From IMG/VR virus record IMGVR_UViG_3300008050_000051, positions 1 to 54,209 of that record: DNA of 54,209 bases; one strand, 5' to 3'. A program made the position numbers and the translations under genes. Origin of the DNA: a virus. Under the pieces are notes generated by a model. That model had not been told where the DNA came from and ran no database searches. It saw nothing but the letters and a program-made list of their open reading frames with translations. Shown piece by piece: positions 19,723-28,910 of the stretch (positions are counted from its first letter, which is position 1; each line of letters starts with the position of its first letter).

Positions 19723-20195
19723 TGAACTTACAAACAGGACAAAGAACTTTTTGTTTAGGTCTTTCTGGATTAGGATTGGCAAACGGTGCAACCCAGACTG
19801 TAGATGTTCCTTTTGTTGATTCGGCTGGAAACGGTATGAATTGTAATTATTTCAAACTCCATGTATCTGAAGGGAACATTACAGGTAACAAAAATTTTGC
19901 TGGTGTTATTGCTGAAGTTAGTGGAGTAGCTCATGAAGGGGATGCAGTAACTGATGCACTTTCTGCTCTTACTGCCTCTCCAAATACAAGTGGTATTTGT
20001 GGTGTTGGTGTTAGTCTTGGTGGTTTAGGAAGTGCGCAAAGCACAGAATGGCACGGCAGTAATGGGCAAGTTGCAACAGGAATAAAATTGATTATCACTG
20101 CTGATGAGGATGATTTTGTAGTAATGATAACCTACGGAAACTTGTACCCCTTGAATCCATTAAGGCTTGAACAGTCTTACGATGCGGGATCATAA
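19722..20195 (+). CDS. small virion protein candidate (157 aa)
   Basis: Start overlaps the preceding stop by one base (TAATG). The product is Gly/Ser/Asn-rich and beta-prone with no charged helices, ending NPLRLEQSYDAGS. The short length and position next to head genes suggest a head decoration or small capsid-associated protein. No sequence family is recognised. Confidence 0.5.
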   Translation: MNLQTGQRTFCLGLSGLGLANGATQTVDVPFVDSAGNGMNCNYFKLHVSEGNITGNKNFAGVIAEVSGVAHEGDAVTDALSALTASPNTSGICGVGVSLGGLGSAQSTEWHGSNGQVATGIKLIITADEDDFVVMITYGNLYPLNPLRLEQSYDAGS

Positions 20196-20204
20196 AAATA
20201 AAAA

Positions 20205-22163
20205 ATGGTTGAATTTTCAGGATTAGTTGCCCTTCAAGTTGATGAAGCGGGAAGACCCCTAGGGCTAGAAGGCATGGCTGAGGGGGATACTATTGTTAGT
20301 AGCATCTTAGCCCCTGGTGTTAGAGACGCTGTAACCACAGTTGAAATTACGTCTGCTACCTGGAATGAGGGAGGAGCCGCAACTATACCAACAGATGTAT
20401 CCGCTCCTTGGCAAAATACTTTTGAAAATGTTGAAGATTCTTCTTCTCTTAGAGATCAAGTCCTAATTTTTATTAGAGATGGTTCGGGGGACTTACAAGA
20501 AGCTTCTACTATCACAGTAACTTCAGGACTTATGCAACTTAGTTCTGCTGGGATGTCTAGTGTTATTGATGCTCTAGAGCTTTCTACCTACAATATGTCG
20601 GCTATGGTAGTGGCTTCATCTACGGGCTTGTCAAGCCAAGTAGACGGTTTAGTCACTTCTTCAAACTTCCCTATTACAGTATTTAATAACGATATAAATG
20701 CTAAGAGTAATTCTATTTATAGAGTAACAAGTCTTTCAGGAGTACAGAATGGTGATCCGTTTACTCTTAGTGCGGGAACAATTAATTTATTAGGCCCTAC
20801 AGATATTACCGTCAATTCCAGCAGTGTTGGTACTGTTTTTGGGGATTTTTCTGGGTCCTTGGCTGATATAGGAGGGCCTTCAGCAGCGGGACACGCTGGT
20901 TGGGAATCTACAAAATCTACAGTAGATGATGGGGCTCCTGATTGGAATAATGCTTTTGCATATACGGATAGTGCTTCTGGCGATATAGGTGCTGTTTCAG
21001 CAGGAACTAATACTTCAGGAACTGCTTGGTTAACAGGGGATACTCCGACTTTATCAAATCCTTTACGAGGAGGTAATCTTACTGTTTGCTCTACTACTGG
21101 GGATTTAACTTTGTCAACAGTGGGCAATATTGTTCTCCAAAAAGATTTAAATCTATCTGAAAAGAATATCTATAATATTAGCAGCTTGTCAGGTACAAAC
21201 AATACAGCTCTTTCTGTATCAAGTCATCATCTATATTTACTTGGAAACGTACTAAGGATAGGTCAGAATTCAACCGATTCCGATTCATATTTTCAAACAC
21301 AAGATTTCCCAGCTTCCGCTAATAATTGGGCTAGTGTATATGAATCTTGTTTGGCAGCATCATCAGCGTCCAATTATCCTACTCAAGCTTTTGCTGGGTC
21401 TTCAGTTGCTAGTGGAATAAGGGTAGGAACTGCTGGATCAAGTTTAGAAATCGACGCTGCTAGTCTTCCTGATGATAATCAATATTTAGCCGCTAATACC
21501 GCACAGGAAAAGATGAAGTGGGTCACTCCCTTTATTATAGCGGATGGTGGTGAGCAATTTAGCGTTGCTGCTGGTGCTACTTTAAATTTGGGAGATTCGA
21601 CTATTACTCAAGATGCTGGTGGACTTTTCTCCATGAGAAATATCCATGCAGGTAACGTGCTTAGTGGAGGGCCTGATTGTGCCGTTACTTTTAGTAGTTC
21701 TAGCATAACTGTAAGCTCTTGCCCAGTTCCTGGTCCGTTTAGTTACGTTCAAATGGCAGCGACTAATGGAGAGAACTCTTCTGATCCATACTACTTTGCA
21801 TCGGGGGCTACTACAGCCTACACAGAAATAGATACACAAGAAATTTCTTGGGATGATACAAACAATTATTTTACTGTCTCCTCGTCTGGTTTTTATGAAC
21901 TTAATGTAGTAGGAAGCGTAATTATTACATCTTCACCTACTACTGTACAATCAGATATTATAAAAACAACGGGATTAGGGGGAACAGAAACCATACTAAA
22001 TTTACAAACACAAACAATTAGAACGAATATGGATCCCCACTATATGGGGGCTTTTTGGATGGGATATTTATCAGCGGGGGAGAAAGTAACTTGTAGGATA
22101 GATGGGACTTCAAATACCCAGCAGGTTAGAGGATCAGCTATGAGCTGTAAAAGAATTCACTAA
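20205..22163 (+). CDS. fibre-like virion protein with C-terminal C1q-like domain
   Basis: 652 residues with a repetitive Ser/Thr/Gly/Asn-rich shaft: segments such as NIYNISSLSGTNN and SIYRVTSLSGVQN recur, typical of trimeric fibres. The last ~140 residues (from about 512, FSYVQMAATNGENS) have YFTVSSSGFYELNVVGSV and end in a compact beta domain, the C1q/TNF-like jelly roll used by phage fibres as a binding head. It probably forms a surface or head fibre, or receptor-binding protein. The neighbour is a short membrane-anchored protein. Confidence 0.65.
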   Translation: MVEFSGLVALQVDEAGRPLGLEGMAEGDTIVSSILAPGVRDAVTTVEITSATWNEGGAATIPTDVSAPWQNTFENVEDSSSLRDQVLIFIRDGSGDLQEASTITVTSGLMQLSSAGMSSVIDALELSTYNMSAMVVASSTGLSSQVDGLVTSSNFPITVFNNDINAKSNSIYRVTSLSGVQNGDPFTLSAGTINLLGPTDITVNSSSVGTVFGDFSGSLADIGGPSAAGHAGWESTKSTVDDGAPDWNNAFAYTDSASGDIGAVSAGTNTSGTAWLTGDTPTLSNPLRGGNLTVCSTTGDLTLSTVGNIVLQKDLNLSEKNIYNISSLSGTNNTALSVSSHHLYLLGNVLRIGQNSTDSDSYFQTQDFPASANNWASVYESCLAASSASNYPTQAFAGSSVASGIRVGTAGSSLEIDAASLPDDNQYLAANTAQEKMKWVTPFIIADGGEQFSVAAGATLNLGDSTITQDAGGLFSMRNIHAGNVLSGGPDCAVTFSSSSITVSSCPVPGPFSYVQMAATNGENSSDPYYFASGATTAYTEIDTQEISWDDTNNYFTVSSSGFYELNVVGSVIITSSPTTVQSDIIKTTGLGGTETILNLQTQTIRTNMDPHYMGAFWMGYLSAGEKVTCRIDGTSNTQQVRGSAMSCKRIH

Positions 22164-22191
22164 ACCCCCGTACTATATTTTATATTATATT

Positions 22192-22428
22192 ATGACTCAA
22201 GAAAAGAAAACGATAATTTCTAAAGAAACTCTAATGCCTTTGGGATTAGTTATTATTATTTGTGGTGGCGTAGTTTGGATAAGTACGCAACTTAGCGGAA
22301 TTAACTATAAACTTGATATGCTAGAAGCAAAGCTGGAAGACCAGTGGACTAAGCGAGATATGGAGAATTGGGGTCTCAAGCTTAAAATGCAAAACCCGGA
22401 AATCAAAATACCTAATATAGATAATTAA
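22192..22428 (+). CDS. small membrane-anchored coiled-coil protein (78 aa)
   Basis: Residues 16-34 (LMPLGLVIIICGGVVWIST region) form one membrane segment followed by a heptad-like stretch (INYKLDMLEAKLEDQW). Short proteins of this design (N-terminal helix, coiled coil outside) are common beside phage fibre genes and may be lysis-associated, but the role is not known. It ends 4 bp into the convergent 22425 gene. Confidence 0.6.
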   Translation: MTQEKKTIISKETLMPLGLVIIICGGVVWISTQLSGINYKLDMLEAKLEDQWTKRDMENWGLKLKMQNPEIKIPNIDN

Positions 22429-22652
22429 TCTATCATGTGATTTTGTTTTGCAGCTCTAATTAATCTCCACATATAATTATCTTTCATTGTAGATAAGACG
22501 GTTATAATATTGGTTAGTTTCTTTAGAGTTTCCTCACTAACTGTCTTTTTTTCGATTATTCGATTAATATCTTCTACAAGAGTCTGTAGACTGATTCTCT
22601 CTTCTTCAGAGATAACGAACATTTGTTTTTCTATTGATTGTCTTGTTTTCAT
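22425..22652 (-). CDS. hypothetical helical protein (75 aa)
   Basis: Charged, helix-forming, with heptad-like hydrophobics (SLQTLVEDINRIIEKK and LKKLTNIITVLSTM). It overlaps the 2OG oxygenase stop by 4 bp (ATGA), so the two are coupled. No family recognised. Confidence 0.6.
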   Translation of the reverse strand: MKTRQSIEKQMFVISEEERISLQTLVEDINRIIEKKTVSEETLKKLTNIITVLSTMKDNYMWRLIRAAKQNHMID

Positions 22653-23239
22653 CGGTTTATTTTTATTTTCCTATCCCAGGAACTAATTGTGAGCCCAATT
22701 CTTGATTTGTGAGGGGCTAGGTGCTTAATAGGCAGTATTGCATGAGGGTAATTGCTATCAAAAATTACTAATCTATTAAATTTGTAAGGAACTTTAATCC
22801 AAGAATTATCCAAATTCTTCTCTAAATCATAGATATTGTTGTAAAACACGGTAGTTTCCTCAAAGGCGTTTAGATTTATAGCTAATTCTCCACCTTCCAG
22901 GTTTTCTGAGTCTCCTAAGTAAATAACTGCTGTATTTTTTGCAGGGGCTATTTCTTCTGCAAACTCATCACAATCAACATGATGATTTAGGTGGTTTATA
23001 TCCTTTGTTAGGACATTAACCCAGGCTTCGTATCCTTTTCCAGAGAATCCAATCTCGTAAGTACAAATATCTTTAATGATAGAACAAATTAAATTATCTG
23101 TTCGTGAATTGTAGTTTCCCCCGAAAACATACTTGTGAGGAAGAAAGTCTAATTGCCAGGACCCAGAATAATGAAAATATTTGTATAATTCATCTAAAAT
23201 ATCTGTATTTTTAATGAAATTATCAATTATTTTTAACAT
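22649..23239 (-). CDS. 2-oxoglutarate/Fe(II)-dependent oxygenase
   Basis: 196 residues with the metal triad in correct order: H87-x-D89 (NHHVDCDE), H166 (SNYPHAI), and the 2-oxoglutarate-binding arginine R180 (KSRIGLTI). GGELAINL before the second histidine matches the prolyl-hydroxylase-like double-stranded beta helix. These enzymes hydroxylate proteins or nucleic acids; similar small oxygenases are widespread in T4-like environmental phages, with unknown targets. It overlaps the UvsW-like gene by 7 bp. Confidence 0.8.
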   Translation of the reverse strand: MLKIIDNFIKNTDILDELYKYFHYSGSWQLDFLPHKYVFGGNYNSRTDNLICSIIKDICTYEIGFSGKGYEAWVNVLTKDINHLNHHVDCDEFAEEIAPAKNTAVIYLGDSENLEGGELAINLNAFEETTVFYNNIYDLEKNLDNSWIKVPYKFNRLVIFDSNYPHAILPIKHLAPHKSRIGLTISSWDRKIKINR

Positions 23240-24606
23240 ATTCTAACCTCATGTCCTTCTTTTTCATAGTATCTTTTCCTTGAATAAGAGTGTTTTTTAA
23301 GGTATTTTTCTTTATCTAAAAAATCATAGATATATACAACCTCCTTACTATCGTGCCTCCTAAGTGCCCGTCCTAAGGCTTGTAATGTTGCTATTTCAGA
23401 TTTCATTCCTCTGGCGTTGATGAAATGTGTTATTTCCTCAATATTAATCCCTGTTTGGAGGATTTTAGTGCCAATGAGGACGCTAGAATCTCCGCATCCT
23501 CTGAATCTAGAAATAGCGTTATACCTTTCTCCGATTGAATCAGCCCCTTCGAGGAACTCACAATCCCGTCCAAGTACTTGCTCCAAGGCTCTTCCGTGAG
23601 CAAGTGACTTGGTAAGAATAAGGATGCGGCTTCTTTTGTTTTGTTTTCTAATATCATCTACTATCTCCGTTATAATTTTATTTCGTGCTTTGTTATTCAC
23701 AATATACTCTTCGTATACGTCTAAGTAGCCCATATCATCATCTAATCCACTTGCAGTATAAGGTCTGTTAATTAATTGGATTATAGGTTTTGTTAGATTT
23801 CCTGAGGTGATGAGGGAAGCGGTATCCACAACCTGTAGAACGTCCCCTAAGGCTCCTTCTAGGTTGTGTCTTGGAATAGGGTCATTCGGAGGCGTTGCTG
23901 TGAATCCAAAGCGGTAGAGAGCCTTAGGGAAGCTCCTGAGAGCAGCAAGGGTAGTCTTCCCGTTAGAGAACTCATGGCACTCATCAACCATTAGAACTTG
24001 GGTTTCTTCCAAATGAGTGTCGAGGATCCTTTCAATACTTTGGACAGTGCAAAGCATAATATCCCCATAAATAAAACCCTCACCATAACAAAGGCCAATA
24101 TTGTCCATCCCACAAGCTTTAGTAAGAAAATCATAAGTTTGTGTTAGTAGTTGTTTTGCGTTGAAAAGAATTACCATCTTTCTGCCTTCCAACGCTTTGA
24201 TTAGCCCCGCCATGATTAAAGTTTTTCCTGAACCAGTAGGGGATTTAATAATACCCCTCATCTTATCTAACCCCTGTTTAATAAGCTCCTTTTGATAATC
24301 ATAGTAGGTAAATCCAGAGATCTCATAGGAAGCTAGTAACTTACCATCAGACATATCTCCTGATCCCCAAATCTCTGGCTCACAATCAATCTTCTTTAAA
24401 TCTATGAGGAGCCTAGATAATAACCCTGTTTTAAAAATACCTGATTTAGATATAAAGTGAGTTTTCCCATCCCATTGTCTTCGCTTGTATGCAGCCGTGT
24501 ATTCGGCACCTTGGACTTTATAAGAATAAAGTTCGTATAAAGCTTGAAAAAGATCTGGGTTATCTGTTTCTATACGGGAATTTAGTATATCTATATGAAT
24601 CTTCAT
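23233..24606 (-). CDS. uvsW: UvsW-like SF2 helicase
   Basis: 457 residues: an N-terminal ~95-residue domain, Q-motif-like YYDYQKELI (101-109), Walker A SPTGSGKT (122-129), Walker B VDECH (207-211), motif III TAT (237-239), and the second RecA domain with SRILILTKSL, IGTKILQTGINIE and QALGRALRRHD (motif VI). T4 UvsW unwinds R-loops and branched DNA and shifts the phage from origin- to recombination-dependent replication. Overall length is similar to T4 UvsW. A TATAAT box at 24613-24618 lies 6 nt before the ATG, resembling the leaderless arrangement in the small-gene array, but without a clear -35. Confidence 0.85.
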   Translation of the reverse strand: MKIHIDILNSRIETDNPDLFQALYELYSYKVQGAEYTAAYKRRQWDGKTHFISKSGIFKTGLLSRLLIDLKKIDCEPEIWGSGDMSDGKLLASYEISGFTYYDYQKELIKQGLDKMRGIIKSPTGSGKTLIMAGLIKALEGRKMVILFNAKQLLTQTYDFLTKACGMDNIGLCYGEGFIYGDIMLCTVQSIERILDTHLEETQVLMVDECHEFSNGKTTLAALRSFPKALYRFGFTATPPNDPIPRHNLEGALGDVLQVVDTASLITSGNLTKPIIQLINRPYTASGLDDDMGYLDVYEEYIVNNKARNKIITEIVDDIRKQNKRSRILILTKSLAHGRALEQVLGRDCEFLEGADSIGERYNAISRFRGCGDSSVLIGTKILQTGINIEEITHFINARGMKSEIATLQALGRALRRHDSKEVVYIYDFLDKEKYLKKHSYSRKRYYEKEGHEVRIC

Positions 24607-24647
24607 CAGACTATTATAGTTTAGAAATCCTATCCACAGGAGATGTT

Positions 24648-25394
24648 ATGCTACACAATAATCCGCAGAATGACGCTGCAAAACAAAAAATTGTAGAGGA
24701 TCTTTTAAAAGACCTACCCAGCGATACAGCTATCGAAGTTAATCTTCCTTCAGAGAACCGAGTTTATGAGCTAGAGGACTCTGATGCTCCAATTACTTTA
24801 CGCCCTATGACCTTTGATGACGAAAAAAGTATTGTAAGCGCAAAAAAAGATCAAGATCCCGTAAATCTAATTCTTCAAAGATGTACTACAAATATTAGTA
24901 TCAATACTTTATTGCCTATGGACAAGCTTTATCTTATTATGAAGCTTAGAGAAATCTCTTATGGGGATGATTATAATGTGTTACTTCTGTGCCCATCTTG
25001 CAAAGCAGAGAATCCTTCAGTAATCAAATTATCAGAACTTAATGTCAACCCTGTTCCAGATGATTTTGAAGACCCAATAACAATAGATTTTCCTAGTATT
25101 AATAAAAAAGCTAAAATTAGGTTACCTAGAGTTAAAGACGAACATCTTTTTTCTGATGCAGCGGGTGCGTTAGAGCAACTTTGGAGATTTGTAGTGGATA
25201 TTGACGGACATTCCGACAAGTCTATTATTGCTGCGGTTATTGACAAATTGCCCATTAGAGATGTTCGAGGCATCCTAAACACCATAAAGTCCGATTACGG
25301 TGTTGACACTAAGATTAAATTTGTATGCAAGGACTGTGGAGGGGCAGCAGTCATGGACTTGCCAATCGACGCAAATTTTTTCGATGTGAACTAG
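24648..25394 (+). CDS. baseplate hub assembly protein, T4 gp26-like
   Basis: ATG 24648 follows CAGGAGA, a good ribosome site; a longer in-frame start lies inside the divergent helicase gene. The 248 residues contain APITLRPMTFDDEKSIV (about residues 44-60) and a zinc-ribbon with LCPSCKAEN (C at ~107/110) and VCKDCGGA (C at ~228/231). A T-R-P-M-T-x-x-x-E motif plus a four-cysteine ribbon is typical of the gp26-type hub assembly proteins in T4-like phages. It probably acts in baseplate assembly in the cytoplasm. Confidence 0.65.
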   Translation: MLHNNPQNDAAKQKIVEDLLKDLPSDTAIEVNLPSENRVYELEDSDAPITLRPMTFDDEKSIVSAKKDQDPVNLILQRCTTNISINTLLPMDKLYLIMKLREISYGDDYNVLLLCPSCKAENPSVIKLSELNVNPVPDDFEDPITIDFPSINKKAKIRLPRVKDEHLFSDAAGALEQLWRFVVDIDGHSDKSIIAAVIDKLPIRDVRGILNTIKSDYGVDTKIKFVCKDCGGAAVMDLPIDANFFDVN

Positions 25395-25573
25395 ATGAAG
25401 TAATAGATGTTGATTCTCTTCTTCTAGAAGCCTATATACTAGTAAAGCGAGCAAATTTTACATATTCCGATGTAAAAACTATGTCTCGTACAGAGCGAAC
25501 TATATTTTTAAAGCTTCTTAGGGAAGATCTAGAGAGAGAAAACGATGCAATTAAACGGAGTACCACTAGTTGA
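25325..25573 (+). CDS. small hub-assembly partner protein (82 aa)
   Basis: Overlaps the gp26-like gene by 70 bp and the next gene by 29 bp. The conserved-looking part is VDSLLLEAYILVKRANFTYSDVKTMSRTERTIFLKLL, a pattern (hydrophobic helix, aromatic, then ER-x-x-F) seen in short genes placed after gp26 in T4-like and other myoviruses. The true start is uncertain because no ribosome site precedes ATG 25325. It likely acts with the upstream protein. Confidence 0.55.
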   Translation: MQGLWRGSSHGLANRRKFFRCELDEVIDVDSLLLEAYILVKRANFTYSDVKTMSRTERTIFLKLLREDLERENDAIKRSTTS

Positions 25574-26534
25574 TAGGTTTAATCGCCCAAGTGTTGAGGG
25601 TAAAGTGGCGATTAGAACAATGTTTATTAATGACGGAGAATTTTATGATCCTTATGATGTTAGTGCTTGCACTATATTCGCTAAGTTATCAAACGCTACT
25701 CCAAGCTCTATTGTTGATGTGGATGACGGCCTAATCAAGAGTGATGCTACTTCAGTAGTTTTAATGAACTTCAATATCTCAGGGGATCCTGATAATGCTA
25801 ATGGTCATGATGGGGTACATCCCAGGGTAACTAGTCTACGAATGACAACACCAGACCAGCAAACCGCTAATCTTTTATGGAACCCTCCCTATGTACCAGG
25901 GGATCGGGCAAGTGGAATTTTTAGAGTGGGCGTAGGAGACTATGTTGCTGTTCTAGATGGTAGTATAGACTTATCGGGTACTTATGATATACGATATCCG
26001 TATCAAGGTGGAATTGAGGTAGCTAATGCTGCGTCTGCCGTTCAGGACTATATTGATGTTTGGACCGTTAAGATGGCTCAAGGCTCTGAGTACCAACTGT
26101 TTATTAATAACTTCAGTCTCTATAATGATACCTTCACTACTATTACTGAACCCCTACTAATTACTACTCGCAATAAGTTACTCAACAAAAACTTAAGATA
26201 TGGTGAGCATTTAGATATGAAGATTACTACGGATATAACAGTCCAAAATAATACTCTTCCAGAGGAAACAAAAAATATATTACGAGATTACCAGATAACT
26301 AATCCGCAAATCAAGATTGAGAGAGTTAATGAAGATTCCATTAACCAGCCTGCGAGGACTGAAATTACACCATATGTAGATGCTAATCTTACAACGGAAA
26401 ACACTATTCTTTATAGTTTTAATACTACTAGTTTAGTTAATGTTGTTCCAGCGGGGACATATATTATTACTGCTAAGTATTCTTATTTAACTCAGGATTT
26501 TGTTAGTCCACCGTTCTATTTTACTATTACTTGA
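25545..26534 (+). CDS. virion structural protein, unknown class (329 aa)
   Basis: Starts MQLNGVPLVDRFNRPSVEG and continues as a beta-rich protein with a central SGTYDIRYPYQGG and a C-terminal AGTYIITAKYSYLTQDFVSPPFYF, which looks like an immunoglobulin-like or carbohydrate-binding beta sandwich. It lies in the tail/baseplate cluster. No T4 homologue is recognised. Confidence 0.55.
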   Translation: MQLNGVPLVDRFNRPSVEGKVAIRTMFINDGEFYDPYDVSACTIFAKLSNATPSSIVDVDDGLIKSDATSVVLMNFNISGDPDNANGHDGVHPRVTSLRMTTPDQQTANLLWNPPYVPGDRASGIFRVGVGDYVAVLDGSIDLSGTYDIRYPYQGGIEVANAASAVQDYIDVWTVKMAQGSEYQLFINNFSLYNDTFTTITEPLLITTRNKLLNKNLRYGEHLDMKITTDITVQNNTLPEETKNILRDYQITNPQIKIERVNEDSINQPARTEITPYVDANLTTENTILYSFNTTSLVNVVPAGTYIITAKYSYLTQDFVSPPFYFTIT

Positions 26535-26598
26535 ATTTAAATAATATTTTTTAAAAAACATTTAAGAGATAGCCTAGATATGTTAGAGGAAAAATATT

Positions 26599-27171
26599 AT
26601 GCCTACTACACCTTCGATACCTGATCCTATCCAACCCAATCCTAGCACCAACCAGGGATTGAATACTTCTGGAGATTCTAGTTCCTGTGAATTTGCCGAT
26701 TGGCATGTTTCAACACAAGTACTAAATGGTATGTGGAAGAGGGTTTTTGTTTACGATACCTCCCCTACTCACTCTAAAGGAGTCCTGTCTGGTAGTCCTG
26801 AAATTCTTTATAGTTATCTTGACGTTAATTATTCAGTGCAAGTTACTGAAGAAAAAGAGAAAGCTTCTTACTGTAGTGGCTTGTATAGTAAACAAGGACT
26901 ATCACTATTCAGTGACAGCACTACAGGGGGGTTAGGACTTTCAGGAACACTAACAACTAGTTCTGTAGGGTATACTCGCAGAAAATGGGTTCTAAACGAA
27001 GACACGGAAACTCACTGCCAGCAGACAGGCAATGTTGTTGTTGGAAAGATCCCAGGAGCTTACGATCCTACTTACGACACAGCAGCTACTATGGGATCCC
27101 ATGTGGCGCAAATTCTAATGGCTTGCGAAAATAGTTGCCCAACATTTAGACAGAGCTTAGTTGATTATTGA
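26599..27171 (+). CDS. virion-associated hypothetical protein (190 aa)
   Basis: A TTAGAGGAAAAA ribosome site precedes ATG 26599. A Pro/Ser/Asn-rich leader (1-28) precedes a body with five or six cysteines (C30, C93, C144, C176, C180) and beta-rich sequence. The 3' end overlaps the convergent primase gene by 26 bp. No family recognised. Confidence 0.5.
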   Translation: MPTTPSIPDPIQPNPSTNQGLNTSGDSSSCEFADWHVSTQVLNGMWKRVFVYDTSPTHSKGVLSGSPEILYSYLDVNYSVQVTEEKEKASYCSGLYSKQGLSLFSDSTTGGLGLSGTLTTSSVGYTRRKWVLNEDTETHCQQTGNVVVGKIPGAYDPTYDTAATMGSHVAQILMACENSCPTFRQSLVDY

Positions 27172-28141
27172 TTTTATATTCAAAATTGTATGATTGAGAC
27201 ATTTTCTTAACCCAAGAAAATAAATCTTGATCTTCTATGTGTGCTTCGTTCCAATCTTTGTATCCCGAGGGTGGAGGGCAAATTTCAAAGCCCTCCACCC
27301 TCATTTCTTTCCTAACTTCGTCAAACCTCTCAATTCCTCGCTGACCAGCCTTGTCACTGTCATACCCTAGTATAATTTTTCCCTTGTAGGTAGATAAAAT
27401 TTCAGCTTGGTAAGGACTAACATAATTCTTCATGGTAGCAGTAGCATTCACTCCTTGCAGTTGCAAGGCTATAGCATCTAAAGGCCCTTCGCAGACTACA
27501 AGGGAATCAGCAGTTTCATCATAAGGATACAGTATATCGGAGGGCCTGGGAGCAATATCAGTTGAAGGGTTTAAGTATTTCGGGGATTGATTATACAGAG
27601 CGCGAGCTTGAAAGTAAAATACGGTTTTATCGTCTTTAAAGGGTATAATGATTCTATCTGCGAATTTACCTTCCGTGCAAAGGTAAAAAGGGGTCTCTCC
27701 TTCTTCAATTTCTAAATTAAATAGTTTACGCCCAAATAAGAAGTTCCAAGCATCCAAAACTTTTTGATCTTCTGAGAGACCTGAGGTTACAGTGATTGGT
27801 ATCAGCTTACTTGTGTCCAGCTCTAGTTTGTTATCGGACCTATCTAATTCGGGAAGTTCTTCCCCCAAGAATTCAAAGTTCCTAATAATAAGATCTCTCT
27901 GAGCCCTGAAGTAAGGAATGTTTTCTGCCTCTGCATACAGGCGAACAAAATTCCCTGACCTTCCAGTTTTAAAGCACTGCCAAAGACCACTATCTACATT
28001 GACGCTCATGTGCTTCTTCCAGTCATGCTCTGAGAATAAGGACTGCATAATAAACTCTCTCCCGCCAGCGGAGAGTTTTCCGATATGCCCGAAGTTTTCG
28101 TTCAAGTAGTCTCTAATAAACTGAGGTGCTATAATGTACAT
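27146..28141 (-). CDS. DnaG-type primase (T4 gp61-like)
   Basis: 331 residues. The N-terminal part (about 40-75) has MSVNVDSGLWQCFKTGRSGN, shaped like the primase zinc-binding beta sheet although the usual three further metal ligands are not evident. The TOPRIM domain shows LVVCEGPLDAIAL (E218) and ILGYDSDKAGQRG (D261, D263), the metal-binding acidic residues. It would synthesise RNA primers for lagging-strand replication, normally with a hexameric helicase not seen here. Its start codon overlaps that of the divergent nuclease gene in the palindrome ATGTACAT. Confidence 0.8.
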   Translation of the reverse strand: MYIIAPQFIRDYLNENFGHIGKLSAGGREFIMQSLFSEHDWKKHMSVNVDSGLWQCFKTGRSGNFVRLYAEAENIPYFRAQRDLIIRNFEFLGEELPELDRSDNKLELDTSKLIPITVTSGLSEDQKVLDAWNFLFGRKLFNLEIEEGETPFYLCTEGKFADRIIIPFKDDKTVFYFQARALYNQSPKYLNPSTDIAPRPSDILYPYDETADSLVVCEGPLDAIALQLQGVNATATMKNYVSPYQAEILSTYKGKIILGYDSDKAGQRGIERFDEVRKEMRVEGFEICPPPSGYKDWNEAHIEDQDLFSWVKKMSQSYNFEYKINNQLSSV

Positions 28142-28910
28142 AAAAACAATTTCCGAATCTAAGTTCCAAACATTTAAACAATGTCAACTGAAATACCGTT
28201 ATAGGTATGTTGATCGGCTTCCTGAGCCCCCCGAAACCAACACTGAAGCTCTTCACTTTGGGTCATATATTCACAAGATCCTTGAAGATGGAGTGAACGC
28301 AAAATCCCAAGAGGAGATGAAGTTGATTGCTGAAGAAGTAAGAGGCTCATACAAGGTATCAAAGAAGTATGAGGGCAAGGATTTAAAATGTATCGACAAT
28401 TTTCTTAAGTTTAATCCCAAGCTGGCAGAGACGGGAGTTACGGAACTCGTCTTTGAAGTTCCCGTAAAGGATGACATAACTCTGAATGGAATTATTGACC
28501 GTGTAGTAAAGGGTGAGGATGGAGGATATCTTATAATTGATTATAAGACTTCAAAGAGGGAAAAAACTAAAATTGAACTTTACCAGGATACCCAGCTTAA
28601 AGGATATGTTTACGCTATCAGTAAACTATACAAAGTTCCGATTTCAAGTATTGTTGCTGCCCATTACTACCCACTAACAAATAACTTTGTTCATGTACAA
28701 TACTCAGTACCCCAAATTAATGCTCATGTAAGGAAGATCGTTGATGAGGTCTGGAAGATCCGCAAGAAGAAGAAGGAAGAAATGAGGGCTAGTAGGAACG
28801 AATTTTGCTCATGGTGTGCTTATAAGACTGCTTGCCCTGAATTCTGTACCATGCATCAAGTACAAAAAACAATAGATGAACTAAAGGCTACGAAGAAAAA
28901 GAAGTCTTAG
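28134..28910 (+). CDS. PD-(D/E)XK nuclease with Fe-S-type cysteines (RecB/Cas4-like)
   Basis: 258 residues with SESKFQTFKQCQLKYRYRY (C17), HFGSYIHKILE (motif I helix), GIIDRV (D122), YLIIDYKTSK (D136, K138) and QLKGYVYA (154-161), then a C-terminal cluster EFCSWCAYKTACPEFC (C225, C228, C234, C238). C17 plus three of the C-terminal cysteines match the 4Fe-4S fold-stabilising site of AddB/Cas4-type nucleases. It probably trims DNA ends in recombination or host DNA breakdown. A GAGG ribosome site lies about 10 bp upstream of the ATG. A stand-alone Cas4 is the closest description; no CRISPR array is present. Confidence 0.85.
   Translation: MYIKTISESKFQTFKQCQLKYRYRYVDRLPEPPETNTEALHFGSYIHKILEDGVNAKSQEEMKLIAEEVRGSYKVSKKYEGKDLKCIDNFLKFNPKLAETGVTELVFEVPVKDDITLNGIIDRVVKGEDGGYLIIDYKTSKREKTKIELYQDTQLKGYVYAISKLYKVPISSIVAAHYYPLTNNFVHVQYSVPQINAHVRKIVDEVWKIRKKKKEEMRASRNEFCSWCAYKTACPEFCTMHQVQKTIDELKATKKKKS

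Noticed and set aside
19722-20195. Major capsid protein
   Set aside because: 157 residues is too short and no HK97-fold pattern is visible; the capsid gene is probably outside the window.
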